NCBI GenBank assembly: GCA_964493505.1
Contig: CAZBNP010000002.1
Coordinates: forward strand, 124,001-188,000
Length of the DNA: 64,000 bases
DNA from: Chryseosolibacter sp964493505
Lineage (GTDB): Bacteria; Bacteroidota; Bacteroidia; Cytophagales; Cyclobacteriaceae
Direction of reading: 5' to 3'
Both the position numbers and the translations under genes were made by a program. Below are positions 44,709-52,550 of this stretch, piece by piece; positions within the stretch are counted from its first letter, which is position 1; every line of letters begins with the position of its first letter. The notes beneath the pieces are model-generated. The model saw nothing but the letters and a program-made list of their open reading frames with translations, was not told the origin of the DNA and searched no databases.

Positions 44709-46587
44709 ATCCGCAGTCAGGTTGAAACGAGAACTTGACAAAGCACTGCGACGCATTCGCCGCGTTGCCGGGTTGGTGTTCGAACAGATCCCCGACAGAA
44801 CCATCTCCCTCGTTGAAACAATCGTCAGGATAGCGCTGCGCGTGTGTTCGTTTCTCATTCCCGTCCTGTTGACCGTCTCCCTCTCAATTGTGGTATATAT
44901 AGTCGGATTCAGGGATCTCTATATACAGCACACCGATGTTTACACCACGCAGAAGTATGTCCTCCTGTTGCTGTCAATCCTATTCGCCGTCAGGTTTGTC
45001 ACGATTATTCCAAGCGTAAAGCGATGGCGTGCACGGCTGTTTAATCTCGGGCTGGTCATTCTCATTTTCTATCTCAACCAACTGGTTGCCGATATCTCAC
45101 ATCTCGCATCAAGGTCAGACGCGTTTATCAACGGGAAGCTGATCCTTTTTTCCGGGATCATCCTGCTGTTCTTTATCGAAGCATCTCACATACTTCGGTT
45201 CATTTACCGTCGCGGCATGAACCCGGCTTTATTGTTTGTCGCGAGCTTCGCTGCCTTCATTGTGATTGGCGGATTCTTGTTGCTGCTTCCCAACGCCACA
45301 CGTGTACCAATCCACCCCGTGGATGCGTTCTTCACGGCTGCAAGCGCCGTGTGTGTAACCGGCCTTCCAGTGGTAGATACAGCCACTGCGTTTACAATGA
45401 CGGGGCAGGTCATTCTCCTGATACTGATTCAAATCGGCGGTCTCGGCATTATGACCTTCGCCGGCCTCATCGGTTTTATGGTCATGGGATCAGTCTCGAT
45501 CCAAAGCCAGATCGCACTAAAAGATATGATGAGCAGCAGCCGGATGAACAACGTCATATCCTTTCTCACGCGGGTCATTATCGTAACGATTACATTCGAA
45601 GCTGTCGGCGCGTTCATGATCTACGGGAGCCTGGATAACCAGGCGTTCCGATCGGAAGGACAAAAAATATTCTTTTCCATATTCCACGCGATATCGGCGT
45701 TTTGCAATGCCGGTATGTCGACCTTCAGTCTCGGGCTGCACGACGAAGGTATCCGCTTCAACTACGGCCTTCACTGGGTTATCGGCGCACTCGTGATCCT
45801 GGGCGGAATGGGCTTCCCCGTCGTATTCAATATCTTCACATTCGTGCGGATAAAGGTGACCAACGTTGTCAGACGAATCCTTAGGGATCCGCAAAAGGAA
45901 ACGTACACCAACGTACTGCAGGCTACCTCCCGTCTCGCGCTGACTACCTATTTCATCCTGCTCGTTGTTGGCTTTGTGATGTTCTTTCTGTTTGAGTATG
46001 ACGACGTACTCCGCGAACACAACACCATTTTCGGGAAGGTGACGACCAGTTTTTTCTCCGGCAGCATATCGCCGCGAACGTCGGGATTCAATACCGTGGA
46101 TATTACCATGCTGTCGCTGCCCACCCTGATGATCTATCTGCTATTGATGTGGATTGGCGCAAGCCCGGGGTCCACCGGCGGCGGCATCAAGACCACCGTG
46201 GCAGCGGTGGCCTACCTCAATATGAAGGCCATTGTTACGGGCCATGAACGGATCGAAGCATTCAGGACTGAAATTTCTCCGGCGTCGGTCAAGCGGGCCT
46301 TTGCCATTATCCTGCTCTCGCTGTTGGTGCTGGGACTGTCGGTGTTGCTGTTATCCATCAACGATTCAGAGCAGGGACTGCTCAAGCTGGCCTTTGAAGC
46401 CTTCTCCGCTTTCAGCACCGCTGGCTTGTCGCTCGGGGTAACCGCAAACCTGTCGGTTTTTGGGAAGTTGGTAATGATGGCTACATTGTTCATCGGGAGA
46501 ATCGGAGTACTTACGTTACTATTTGCGGTAGTCTCTAAAACCACCGAGCGCCCATATAAATATCCTTCGGAGAATATCATGTTTTAA
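44689..46587 (+). CDS. ktrB: KtrB/TrkH-family potassium channel subunit
   Basis: A 632-residue inner-membrane K+ transporter subunit of the Trk/Ktr/HKT superfamily. After an N-terminal extension with extra hydrophobic segments (about 45-170), four M1-P-M2 repeats follow: TAASAVCVTGLPVVDT, SAFCNAGMSTF, SPRTSGFNTVD and FSAFSTAGLSLG provide the selectivity-filter glycines. SPGSTGGGIKTT is a family hallmark. The GTG at 44689 overlaps pncA by 20 nt; a TTG at 44722 is an alternative start. It is followed by the single-RCK regulatory subunit. Confidence 0.92.
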   Translation: MTRYWARSAVRLKRELDKALRRIRRVAGLVFEQIPDRTISLVETIVRIALRVCSFLIPVLLTVSLSIVVYIVGFRDLYIQHTDVYTTQKYVLLLLSILFAVRFVTIIPSVKRWRARLFNLGLVILIFYLNQLVADISHLASRSDAFINGKLILFSGIILLFFIEASHILRFIYRRGMNPALLFVASFAAFIVIGGFLLLLPNATRVPIHPVDAFFTAASAVCVTGLPVVDTATAFTMTGQVILLILIQIGGLGIMTFAGLIGFMVMGSVSIQSQIALKDMMSSSRMNNVISFLTRVIIVTITFEAVGAFMIYGSLDNQAFRSEGQKIFFSIFHAISAFCNAGMSTFSLGLHDEGIRFNYGLHWVIGALVILGGMGFPVVFNIFTFVRIKVTNVVRRILRDPQKETYTNVLQATSRLALTTYFILLVVGFVMFFLFEYDDVLREHNTIFGKVTTSFFSGSISPRTSGFNTVDITMLSLPTLMIYLLLMWIGASPGSTGGGIKTTVAAVAYLNMKAIVTGHERIEAFRTEISPASVKRAFAIILLSLLVLGLSVLLLSINDSEQGLLKLAFEAFSAFSTAGLSLGVTANLSVFGKLVMMATLFIGRIGVLTLLFAVVSKTTERPYKYPSENIMF

Positions 46588-46600
46588 TCACAGGCATATT

Positions 46601-47284
46601 ATGAAATTTATCGTCCTGGGTCTTGGGAATTACGGCGCGGCACTGTCGACAAAACTCGTCGCACTGGGGCACGAAGTGATCGGCGTCGACAGGAGTCTCG
46701 AACTCGTAGAGAAATTGAATCACCAGATAACACATGCGATCGCACTGGACGCAACCAGTCCGGAAGCTATCAAAGGATTGCCCTTGAGGGATGTCGACGC
46801 CGTCATCAATGCAATCGGCGAAGATGAAGGTGTTAATATCATGGCAACGGCTCTCCTGATACAGAACGAGGTGAAGCGAATTGTGTGTCGTGTAACGTCT
46901 CCGTTGCAACAAACCGTTCTTGAGGCCATGAATATCAAGGAATTTGTCTACCCCGAAGGCGATTCCGCCGAACGAATGGCATACAAGCTCGATCTGAAGG
47001 GAGTTACCGATTCTTTCCAGATCAGCGACAAGTTCAAGCTTATCGAGATCGAACTTCCCCGGCGCTACGTAGACAAGACTATTTCGGAGATCAATTTTCT
47101 CGACAAGTACAGCATCCAGCCTGTCACCATCGTACGCGAAGTGGCGAGCCGCAATATACTGGGAACCATCCGGACAACGCGCGTGGTGCAGGGCGTGCTT
47201 CGTCCCGATACCGTACTCAGGAAAGGCGACAAACTGCTGCTATTTGGCGACGTGGTGAACCTCGAGCAGTTTGTCGAAGAGTGA
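46601..47284 (+). CDS. ktrA: KtrA/TrkA-type RCK regulatory subunit
   Basis: A 227-residue cytoplasmic RCK protein gating the K+ channel encoded 13 nt upstream. The Rossmann motif GLGNYG is at 6-11, followed by the dinucleotide-binding acidic residue in VIGVDRS and a C-terminal TrkA-C domain (about 135-227). The single-RCK length fits KtrA rather than the double-length Escherichia coli TrkA. It starts at ATG 46601. Confidence 0.93.
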   Translation: MKFIVLGLGNYGAALSTKLVALGHEVIGVDRSLELVEKLNHQITHAIALDATSPEAIKGLPLRDVDAVINAIGEDEGVNIMATALLIQNEVKRIVCRVTSPLQQTVLEAMNIKEFVYPEGDSAERMAYKLDLKGVTDSFQISDKFKLIEIELPRRYVDKTISEINFLDKYSIQPVTIVREVASRNILGTIRTTRVVQGVLRPDTVLRKGDKLLLFGDVVNLEQFVEE

Positions 47285-47424
47285 ATCTGTAGTCGGGCAG
47301 CCTGTAACTTCGTGATTGTTAGCATCTTTTGCCGCACCTTCGCGGAGGACTGCGAAAGTAGCCCGGAAATAATGCCGAAAGGAGTGGTACGCCTCTCCCA
47401 CCGTGATATATTTGCGGGCGACAA

Positions 47425-50343
47425 ATGCTTTTTGACCAAGAAAAACCTGCTCGCCAGGCCGCAGTCCGTCCGCAGCTTCCCCCCGATTACCAACTCAGGT
47501 TCGAGATCGGCTTCCTTTTCAATTTCGTTTCGTCGAAGTCGACCAGGTTTGACCTTGAACCGGTCCTGATATACCAGATCGAAGGCGTAACGGAGTACCG
47601 AAGGATCTCCCTTCAGGTCGAAAAAGGCCTCGCATTCCTTCACGAGCTCGACGACGGGCTCTACGAAGATCTGCTGGAATTCTCCGACAACAAATTGTTG
47701 AGGTGGATGACTGCAACGGGCAACCGGTTCATCCGCAACCATTCAGGGAGCTGGGCTCACCTTTCCGCGCGCGAGCTTGTAAACCTTCGCAAGCATTATG
47801 TCATCATACTGCAAAAACTGTGGCCGCGGCTGGCGGCGTGGCCACGACTGTTTGTACTCAAAGCCGGACGCTTCAGCAACACACAGCAAACAGCCCTCAC
47901 GTTGAGTCCACGCCCACCCGCCTTCAGGTTCCACGCCGAACAGCAAGGCGAGCTGATCATTCTGAAACTGACTATCATGCTGGATGGAAAAGAATCAGCG
48001 CTCAATATCCGCGGCGGATTCCTGCTGGAAAACGAGGGAACATTGTATCTCCCGTCAGATCCCGCCGACCTTGTTATCATAGACCTGTTCAAGAACGGTC
48101 CGCTAAGTTTTCCACAATCCCTGAAAAAGGAAATTGTCAGAAACCACCTCGTCCCGTGGATGGACAGGTACGAAGTAACTATAAGTCCTAAACTGAATAT
48201 TGCGCTTCAGGATCCAGACGTTCGCGGACGCGTGCGACTAAGCGAACTCAACGAGAGCAACCTGATGATACGGCCCGAATTTCTTTACGAAGGAATAACC
48301 GTTGAGTACAGCGACGAGCGGTGGCATATCGAAGAACAGGTCGACGGCATAACCCTGATCCGCCGCAATAAAGAAGAAGAGAAGGCCCTGTACGAACGCC
48401 TGCGTACACTTCACCCCACGTTTGCCAACCAACGCAACAACCTATACTACTATCTTCCTTTCGACGACGTAATGAAACGAGGATGGTTTGTTAACATGTT
48501 GAGAAAAGTACAGGACGAAGGACTGAACATTCACGGGTTTGAATCCCTTCAGAAATTTAAATACTCAACGCACGATCCCAAAATAGAGATCAAAGCCAAC
48601 AGCACTCCCGAACATTTCGAACTAACGGTAAGAGTCTGCTGGGGCGACCAGGAAGTTTCGTTAAAGGAAATCCGGCAAGCCGTGCTTCACCACCAGGATA
48701 CCCTTATGCTGGAAGATGGAACCCTCGGGCATATCCCTGAAATGTGGAGCAACCGCTATAGCATGTTATTGCGCACGGCGACGGAAGAAAACGGCGTACT
48801 GCGGCTTGGCAAGATACACTTCACCCTCCTGGAAGATATACTCGACACGATAGAAGGAGCCGGCTTGCACAATGAAATCGAAACACGCCGGAAGAAACTT
48901 CTCGAGTACGATACCATTCCAAAAGTCCCGTTATCGGCCCGTATCATGGCTTCTCTCAGACCTTACCAGCTATCGGGTTTCCATTGGCTTCAAACACTTG
49001 ATGATCTGGGATGTGGTGGTTGTCTCGCCGACGATATGGGTCTTGGTAAAACCCTCCAGACGATATCGTTCCTTCAATTCGTCAAAGACAAATACCCCGG
49101 CAGCACACAACTCGTCGTATGCCCCACCTCGCTTATCTTCAACTGGGAAAGCGAGCTTCAGAAGTTTTGCCCATCGATGAAGTTTCACGTTCACTATGGG
49201 TCTGACCGCGAACTTAACGAAACACAATTCACCGAGTTCGACATTGTGCTGACGACATACGGCGTGGTGCGCAACGATCACGAATTCTTATCGGCCTACC
49301 TGTGGCAATATATCATACTGGATGAAAGCCAGGCGATCAAGAACCCGGACGCGCGGGTGACCAGGGCAGTCCGTACCCTCCCGGCAATAAACAGGATCAT
49401 CCTCAGCGGAACACCGGTTCAGAACAACACATCCGACCTCTATGCACAGTTCAGTTTCGTCAACCCCGGACTTTTGGGGACGCGCGAATACTTCAACCGC
49501 GAATTTGCCGTTCCGATCGACAAACTGGGAAGTCCGCAGAAGACGAAGGAGCTCAGAAAACTCATCTATCCGTTTACCCTTCGCCGTACAAAAGAGCAGG
49601 TAGCGAAAGACCTGCCCGACAAGACAGTGTCTGTTCTGTGGTGCACCATGGAGCCGGAACAGCGGCGACTGTATAACAACTACCGGGAGGCCTACCGGAC
49701 AAAATTGCTGAAGAAGATCGACCAGGAAGGAATCGAGCGGTCGGGAATGGATGTTCTGGAGGGCTTGCTGCGGCTGCGCCAGCTCTGCGACCACCCCGCG
49801 CTCGTAGAGAAATCAGAGAACGCGCAATACAGCTCCGTCAAAATTAATGAACTCATCCGCGAAGTCACGGAAAACGCAGGGCATCACAAGGTTCTCGTGT
49901 TCTCTCAATTTACCCAGATGCTTCAACTGATCAGGGAAGAGTTCGACAAAAGCGGTATCACGTACGCCTATCTCGACGGCAAAACCTCTCTCGGCAGGCG
50001 CAAGGAAGAGGTATCACGGTTTCAGGAAGATGAAACCATAAAGGCCTTCCTGATATCCCTCAAGGCCGGGGGCGTCGGTCTTAATCTAACCGTAGCCGAC
50101 TATGTCTACATCGTCGACCCGTGGTGGAATCCGGCGGCCGAGCAGCAAGCTATCGACCGTGCTCACCGTATCGGCCAGACCCGAAAAGTGTTTGCTTACA
50201 AGATGATCTGCAAAGACAGCGTCGAAGAAAAAATACTCAGACTTCAGGAGAAAAAACAGATGCTCGCTGATGACCTCATACAGGAGGATTCGGGTTTTGT
50301 CAAGAAGCTCTCCCGAGACGATATCGAGTTCCTGTTTGGATAG
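47425..50343 (+). CDS. SNF2-family DEAD/DEAH-box helicase
   Basis: A 972-residue SNF2-type DNA translocase. The N-terminal ~500 residues form a poorly conserved region typical of bacterial Snf2 proteins. The motor has Walker A DDMGLGKT near 535-542, TTYGVVRND, DESQ near 633-636, LSGTPVQNN and a helicase C domain with VFSQFTQML, LISLKAGGVGLNLT and DPWWNPAAEQQAIDRAHRIGQ. It likely remodels DNA-bound proteins or RNA polymerase. It starts at ATG 47425, with a TATATTTG -7 box at 47407-47414 only ten bases upstream. Confidence 0.92.
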   Translation: MLFDQEKPARQAAVRPQLPPDYQLRFEIGFLFNFVSSKSTRFDLEPVLIYQIEGVTEYRRISLQVEKGLAFLHELDDGLYEDLLEFSDNKLLRWMTATGNRFIRNHSGSWAHLSARELVNLRKHYVIILQKLWPRLAAWPRLFVLKAGRFSNTQQTALTLSPRPPAFRFHAEQQGELIILKLTIMLDGKESALNIRGGFLLENEGTLYLPSDPADLVIIDLFKNGPLSFPQSLKKEIVRNHLVPWMDRYEVTISPKLNIALQDPDVRGRVRLSELNESNLMIRPEFLYEGITVEYSDERWHIEEQVDGITLIRRNKEEEKALYERLRTLHPTFANQRNNLYYYLPFDDVMKRGWFVNMLRKVQDEGLNIHGFESLQKFKYSTHDPKIEIKANSTPEHFELTVRVCWGDQEVSLKEIRQAVLHHQDTLMLEDGTLGHIPEMWSNRYSMLLRTATEENGVLRLGKIHFTLLEDILDTIEGAGLHNEIETRRKKLLEYDTIPKVPLSARIMASLRPYQLSGFHWLQTLDDLGCGGCLADDMGLGKTLQTISFLQFVKDKYPGSTQLVVCPTSLIFNWESELQKFCPSMKFHVHYGSDRELNETQFTEFDIVLTTYGVVRNDHEFLSAYLWQYIILDESQAIKNPDARVTRAVRTLPAINRIILSGTPVQNNTSDLYAQFSFVNPGLLGTREYFNREFAVPIDKLGSPQKTKELRKLIYPFTLRRTKEQVAKDLPDKTVSVLWCTMEPEQRRLYNNYREAYRTKLLKKIDQEGIERSGMDVLEGLLRLRQLCDHPALVEKSENAQYSSVKINELIREVTENAGHHKVLVFSQFTQMLQLIREEFDKSGITYAYLDGKTSLGRRKEEVSRFQEDETIKAFLISLKAGGVGLNLTVADYVYIVDPWWNPAAEQQAIDRAHRIGQTRKVFAYKMICKDSVEEKILRLQEKKQMLADDLIQEDSGFVKKLSRDDIEFLFG

Positions 50344-50415
50344 CCGCGGATCCGGTTCTCCCTTTGTTTTCTTTTGATACTTGTCTACATTACCCGCGAA
50401 TTTAACCACTATACG

Positions 50416-51717
50416 ATGAAGCGATTGCCGATCTTCCTTCTGCTTGTTTGTTTGTTTCCTCTCTCTGCTGTTGACGCGCAACCTCCGGAAAAACTTGTAA
50501 AGGTTATCGTCGCACCCGATCACGATAACTGGACATACAAGACGGGTGAAAAGGTGAAGTTTACTATCACCGTGCTGAAGAACGGAAACCTTCTCAATGA
50601 TGTGACCGTGCGATACGAGATCGGACCGGAGAAGATGACACCCTTGAAGAAGGAGACGGCACAGCTGCGTAAAGGAACCCTCACCGTCGACGGCGGTACC
50701 ATGAAGATGCCCGGTTTTTTACGATGTATCGTTACCACCGAGGTAGACGGCGTGACATACCGAGGCCTGGCAACGGCGGGATTTGATCCCCTGAACATTG
50801 CCCCTACCGTTGAGTTGCCTTCCGACTTTGTTAGTTTCTGGGATCAGGCCAAGGCCGGGCTCGCCCAGGTACCAATCGACGCGAAGATGACGCTGCTACC
50901 TGAACGATGTACGGACAAAGTAGACGTGTATCATGTAAGCTTCAAAGTCGCCAATACTGGCGCGCGCATATACGGCATCCTGTGTGTGCCGCGGAAAGAA
51001 GGTAAATTCCCCGCGTTGCTGCGAGTGCCGGGCGCTGGTATCCGGCCTTACTACGGCGATGTCGCTAACGCTGAGAAAGGAATTATCACCCTTGAGATCG
51101 GAATCCACGGCATCCCGGTTAATCTTGACGCCGGTGTGTATTCCGACCTCGCGGCAGGGGCACTCAATGCGTATCAATATTTTAACCTCGATCACCGCGA
51201 TCGCTATTATTACAAGAGAGTTTACCTCGGCTGCGTACGCGCTAATGATTTTCTCGTCAGCCTGCCGCAGTACGACGGAGCGAACCTCGGCGTACTCGGA
51301 GGCAGCCAGGGGGGTGCGCTCTCGATCGTCACCGCAGGTCTCGACTCGCGGGTGAAATACCTCCTCCCGTATTATCCGGCCCTGAGTGATGTCACAGGCT
51401 ACCTTGAAGGACGCGCCGGTGGCTGGCCTCATGCCTTCGGCCCTTATCACGACACCTTCCACAAACGCAAAGAAAAACTTGAAACCATCAAATATTACGA
51501 CGTCGTAAACTTCGCCCGCCAGGTGAAGGTGCCGGGATACTATTCCTGGGGTTTCAACGATGAAACCTGCCCCCCTACCAGTATGTACGCGGCTTACAAC
51601 GTCATCACCGCTCCCAAGGAATTACATCTTATGCTCGAGACCGGGCATTGGACCTACCCCGAGCAAAGAACGGCATTCTACGACTGGATGACTGAAAAAC
51701 TGCTCTCGGGGAAATAG
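50416..51717 (+). CDS. Acetyl xylan esterase (AXE1/cephalosporin-C deacetylase family)
   Basis: A 433-residue secreted alpha/beta-hydrolase. After the signal peptide (ending VDAQ) a beta domain precedes the AXE1 catalytic domain. Nucleophile Ser297 is in GGSQGG, the acid is in NDETCPP near 382, and His411 is in ETGHW. It removes acetyl groups from xylan or related sugars. ATG 50416 begins the signal; the TTG at 50374 would add 14 residues. It stands alone after the SNF2 gene. Confidence 0.9.
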   Translation: MKRLPIFLLLVCLFPLSAVDAQPPEKLVKVIVAPDHDNWTYKTGEKVKFTITVLKNGNLLNDVTVRYEIGPEKMTPLKKETAQLRKGTLTVDGGTMKMPGFLRCIVTTEVDGVTYRGLATAGFDPLNIAPTVELPSDFVSFWDQAKAGLAQVPIDAKMTLLPERCTDKVDVYHVSFKVANTGARIYGILCVPRKEGKFPALLRVPGAGIRPYYGDVANAEKGIITLEIGIHGIPVNLDAGVYSDLAAGALNAYQYFNLDHRDRYYYKRVYLGCVRANDFLVSLPQYDGANLGVLGGSQGGALSIVTAGLDSRVKYLLPYYPALSDVTGYLEGRAGGWPHAFGPYHDTFHKRKEKLETIKYYDVVNFARQVKVPGYYSWGFNDETCPPTSMYAAYNVITAPKELHLMLETGHWTYPEQRTAFYDWMTEKLLSGK

Positions 51718-51731
51718 TTGACTGTTGGATT

Positions 51732-51810
51732 AAAGGGCAAAGGGCAAAGGGCAAAGAGCAAAGGGCAAAGGGCAAAGAGCAAACGGCAAAGGGCAAAGGG
51801 CAAAGGGCAA
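51732..51810 (+). repeat. AAAGGGC heptamer minisatellite (copy 2)
   Basis: Eleven heptamers plus two bases: mostly AAAGGGC, with AAAGAGC as units 4 and 7 and AAACGGC as unit 8. Units 2-4 and 5-7 repeat as a 21-bp higher-order block. The following sequence to about 51832 matches the flank of the array at 9443-9490. Confidence 0.95.
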
Positions 51811-51885
51811 TATGGGAACTCGTAATTCCGATGTCCTTCCAAACCCGGAATCACCGCAAACTTTAAACAATTTCCGACATAAAAG

Positions 51886-51933
51886 GTACGTACATTTACT
51901 CCGGTAAATGATTTTAATGCAAACGTTGGCATT
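51886..51933. promoter_or_regulatory. Cluster of palindromic operator-like sites
   Basis: GTACGTAC (51886-51893) overlaps CATTTAC-TCCG-GTAAATG (51893-51910, perfect 7-4-7). AATGCAAACGTTGGCATT follows at 51916-51933: eight of nine pairs match around a central CG, the layout of LacI-family operators. A related core AAACGTTT lies at 51986-51993. Confidence 0.5.
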
Positions 51934-52052
51934 GTCGTTTTATACCTCTTTAGTGCCGAATTCCCGTTTTGGAACCCTTTCCCGCAAACGTTTTTTTTGA
52001 CATTCGTCTTAAAATATTACGCCCATTTTTTCTGTTTTCACCGGGCGGGCGT

Positions 52053-52060
52053 TAAATTTG
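52053..52060 (+). promoter_or_regulatory. Promoter -7 box of the small secreted-protein gene
   Basis: TAAATTTG matches TAnnTTTG and predicts a start near 52067, giving a leader of about 110 nt. The leader contains a 7-bp hairpin CCCGGTT/AACCGGG (52080-52086 and 52095-52101). Confidence 0.5.
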
Positions 52061-52176
52061 TAACATCATTGAGCGGGGCCCCGGTTTTTCCAAGAACCGG
52101 GCTTCAATCCCGTTAGTTGTGCTTGCGAACCCATCCCCAAAGGCTCCAGCGCGAATGTTGCACTTAAACAAGAAGA

Positions 52177-52383
52177 ATGAAAAAATTGGCTTTGTCTGTA
52201 GTGGTATTGGTGAGTCTGGTGGTTGTTATGGGGGCGGATTTCCGCACAAACACAAACACACTCCGACAGTCCCAAAAATCTTGCACTGGCTATACGATCA
52301 TTGAATTCGACAAAGGGATCGACTGCCATGGCGACACTATCAAACTAGTCCGGAAAAACGGCTTCGCAGAGCGTGTGTGGTAA
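52177..52383 (+). CDS. Small secreted protein of unknown family
   Basis: A 68-residue protein starting MKKLALSVVVLV, a clear Sec signal with cleavage near residues 19-21 (VVMGAD). The mature part is about 48 residues with two cysteines (Cys36-like position in QKSCTG and the one in IDCHGD) that could form a disulfide. AAGAAG precedes the ATG as a plausible ribosome site. A -7 box and structured leader lie upstream and a compact RNA-like structure follows at 52444-52498. I do not recognise the family and it could be a spurious frame. Confidence 0.55.
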   Translation: MKKLALSVVVLVSLVVVMGADFRTNTNTLRQSQKSCTGYTIIEFDKGIDCHGDTIKLVRKNGFAERVW

Positions 52384-52443
52384 GTTCCACATAACCTGTC
52401 AGGATCCTTTTTAGACTCCCCCTTCTCCGTCCGGCTTCTATCA

Positions 52444-52498
52444 CAACCCGGCAGGTATAACCTGCACGGCCGTAATACCTTTCGTAAAAGGCGGGTTG
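52444..52498. other. Predicted three-way-junction RNA structure
   Basis: CAACCCG (52444-52450) pairs with CGGGTTG (52492-52498) and encloses GCAGGT-ATA-ACCTGC (52451-52465) and CCTTT-CGTA-AAAGG (52478-52491, with one unpaired base-step at the junction). A self-complementary ACGGCCGT lies between them. It could be a leader element of the DUF4838 gene or the 3' end of the small gene; strand is undetermined. Confidence 0.4.
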
Positions 52499-52524
52499 CT
52501 TTTCACCCCTCAAGGTTCTAATTA

Positions 52525-52545
52525 ACCGGAAATTAATTATCCGGT
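52525..52545. promoter_or_regulatory. Inverted repeat just upstream of the DUF4838 gene
   Basis: ACCGGA (52525-52530), a 9-nt A/T spacer, TCCGGT (52540-52545), ending five bases before the ATG. There is no T-tract, so a protein-binding or translational control site is more likely than a terminator. Confidence 0.4.
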
Positions 52546-52550
52546 AATCT

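Larger units (their letters stand above)
51718..52176. other. Long regulatory intergenic region
   Basis: No protein gene is supported before 52177. It holds the heptamer array, its conserved flank, palindromes at 51886-51933 and 51986-51993, and a promoter plus structured leader for the small gene at 52177. Confidence 0.6.

Noticed and set aside
47312..47569. Small ORF before and into the SNF2 gene
   Set aside because: It is an out-of-frame shadow of the SNF2 start region with no signal or motif.
51732..51810. CRISPR or origin-type iterons from the heptamers
   Set aside because: Units are seven bases with no spacers, and no replication initiator is nearby.
51678..51932. Minus-strand frame through the heptamer array
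   Set aside because: Its repetitive Leu/Pro/Phe/Cys peptide is the heptamer read in frame; there is no start context or domain.
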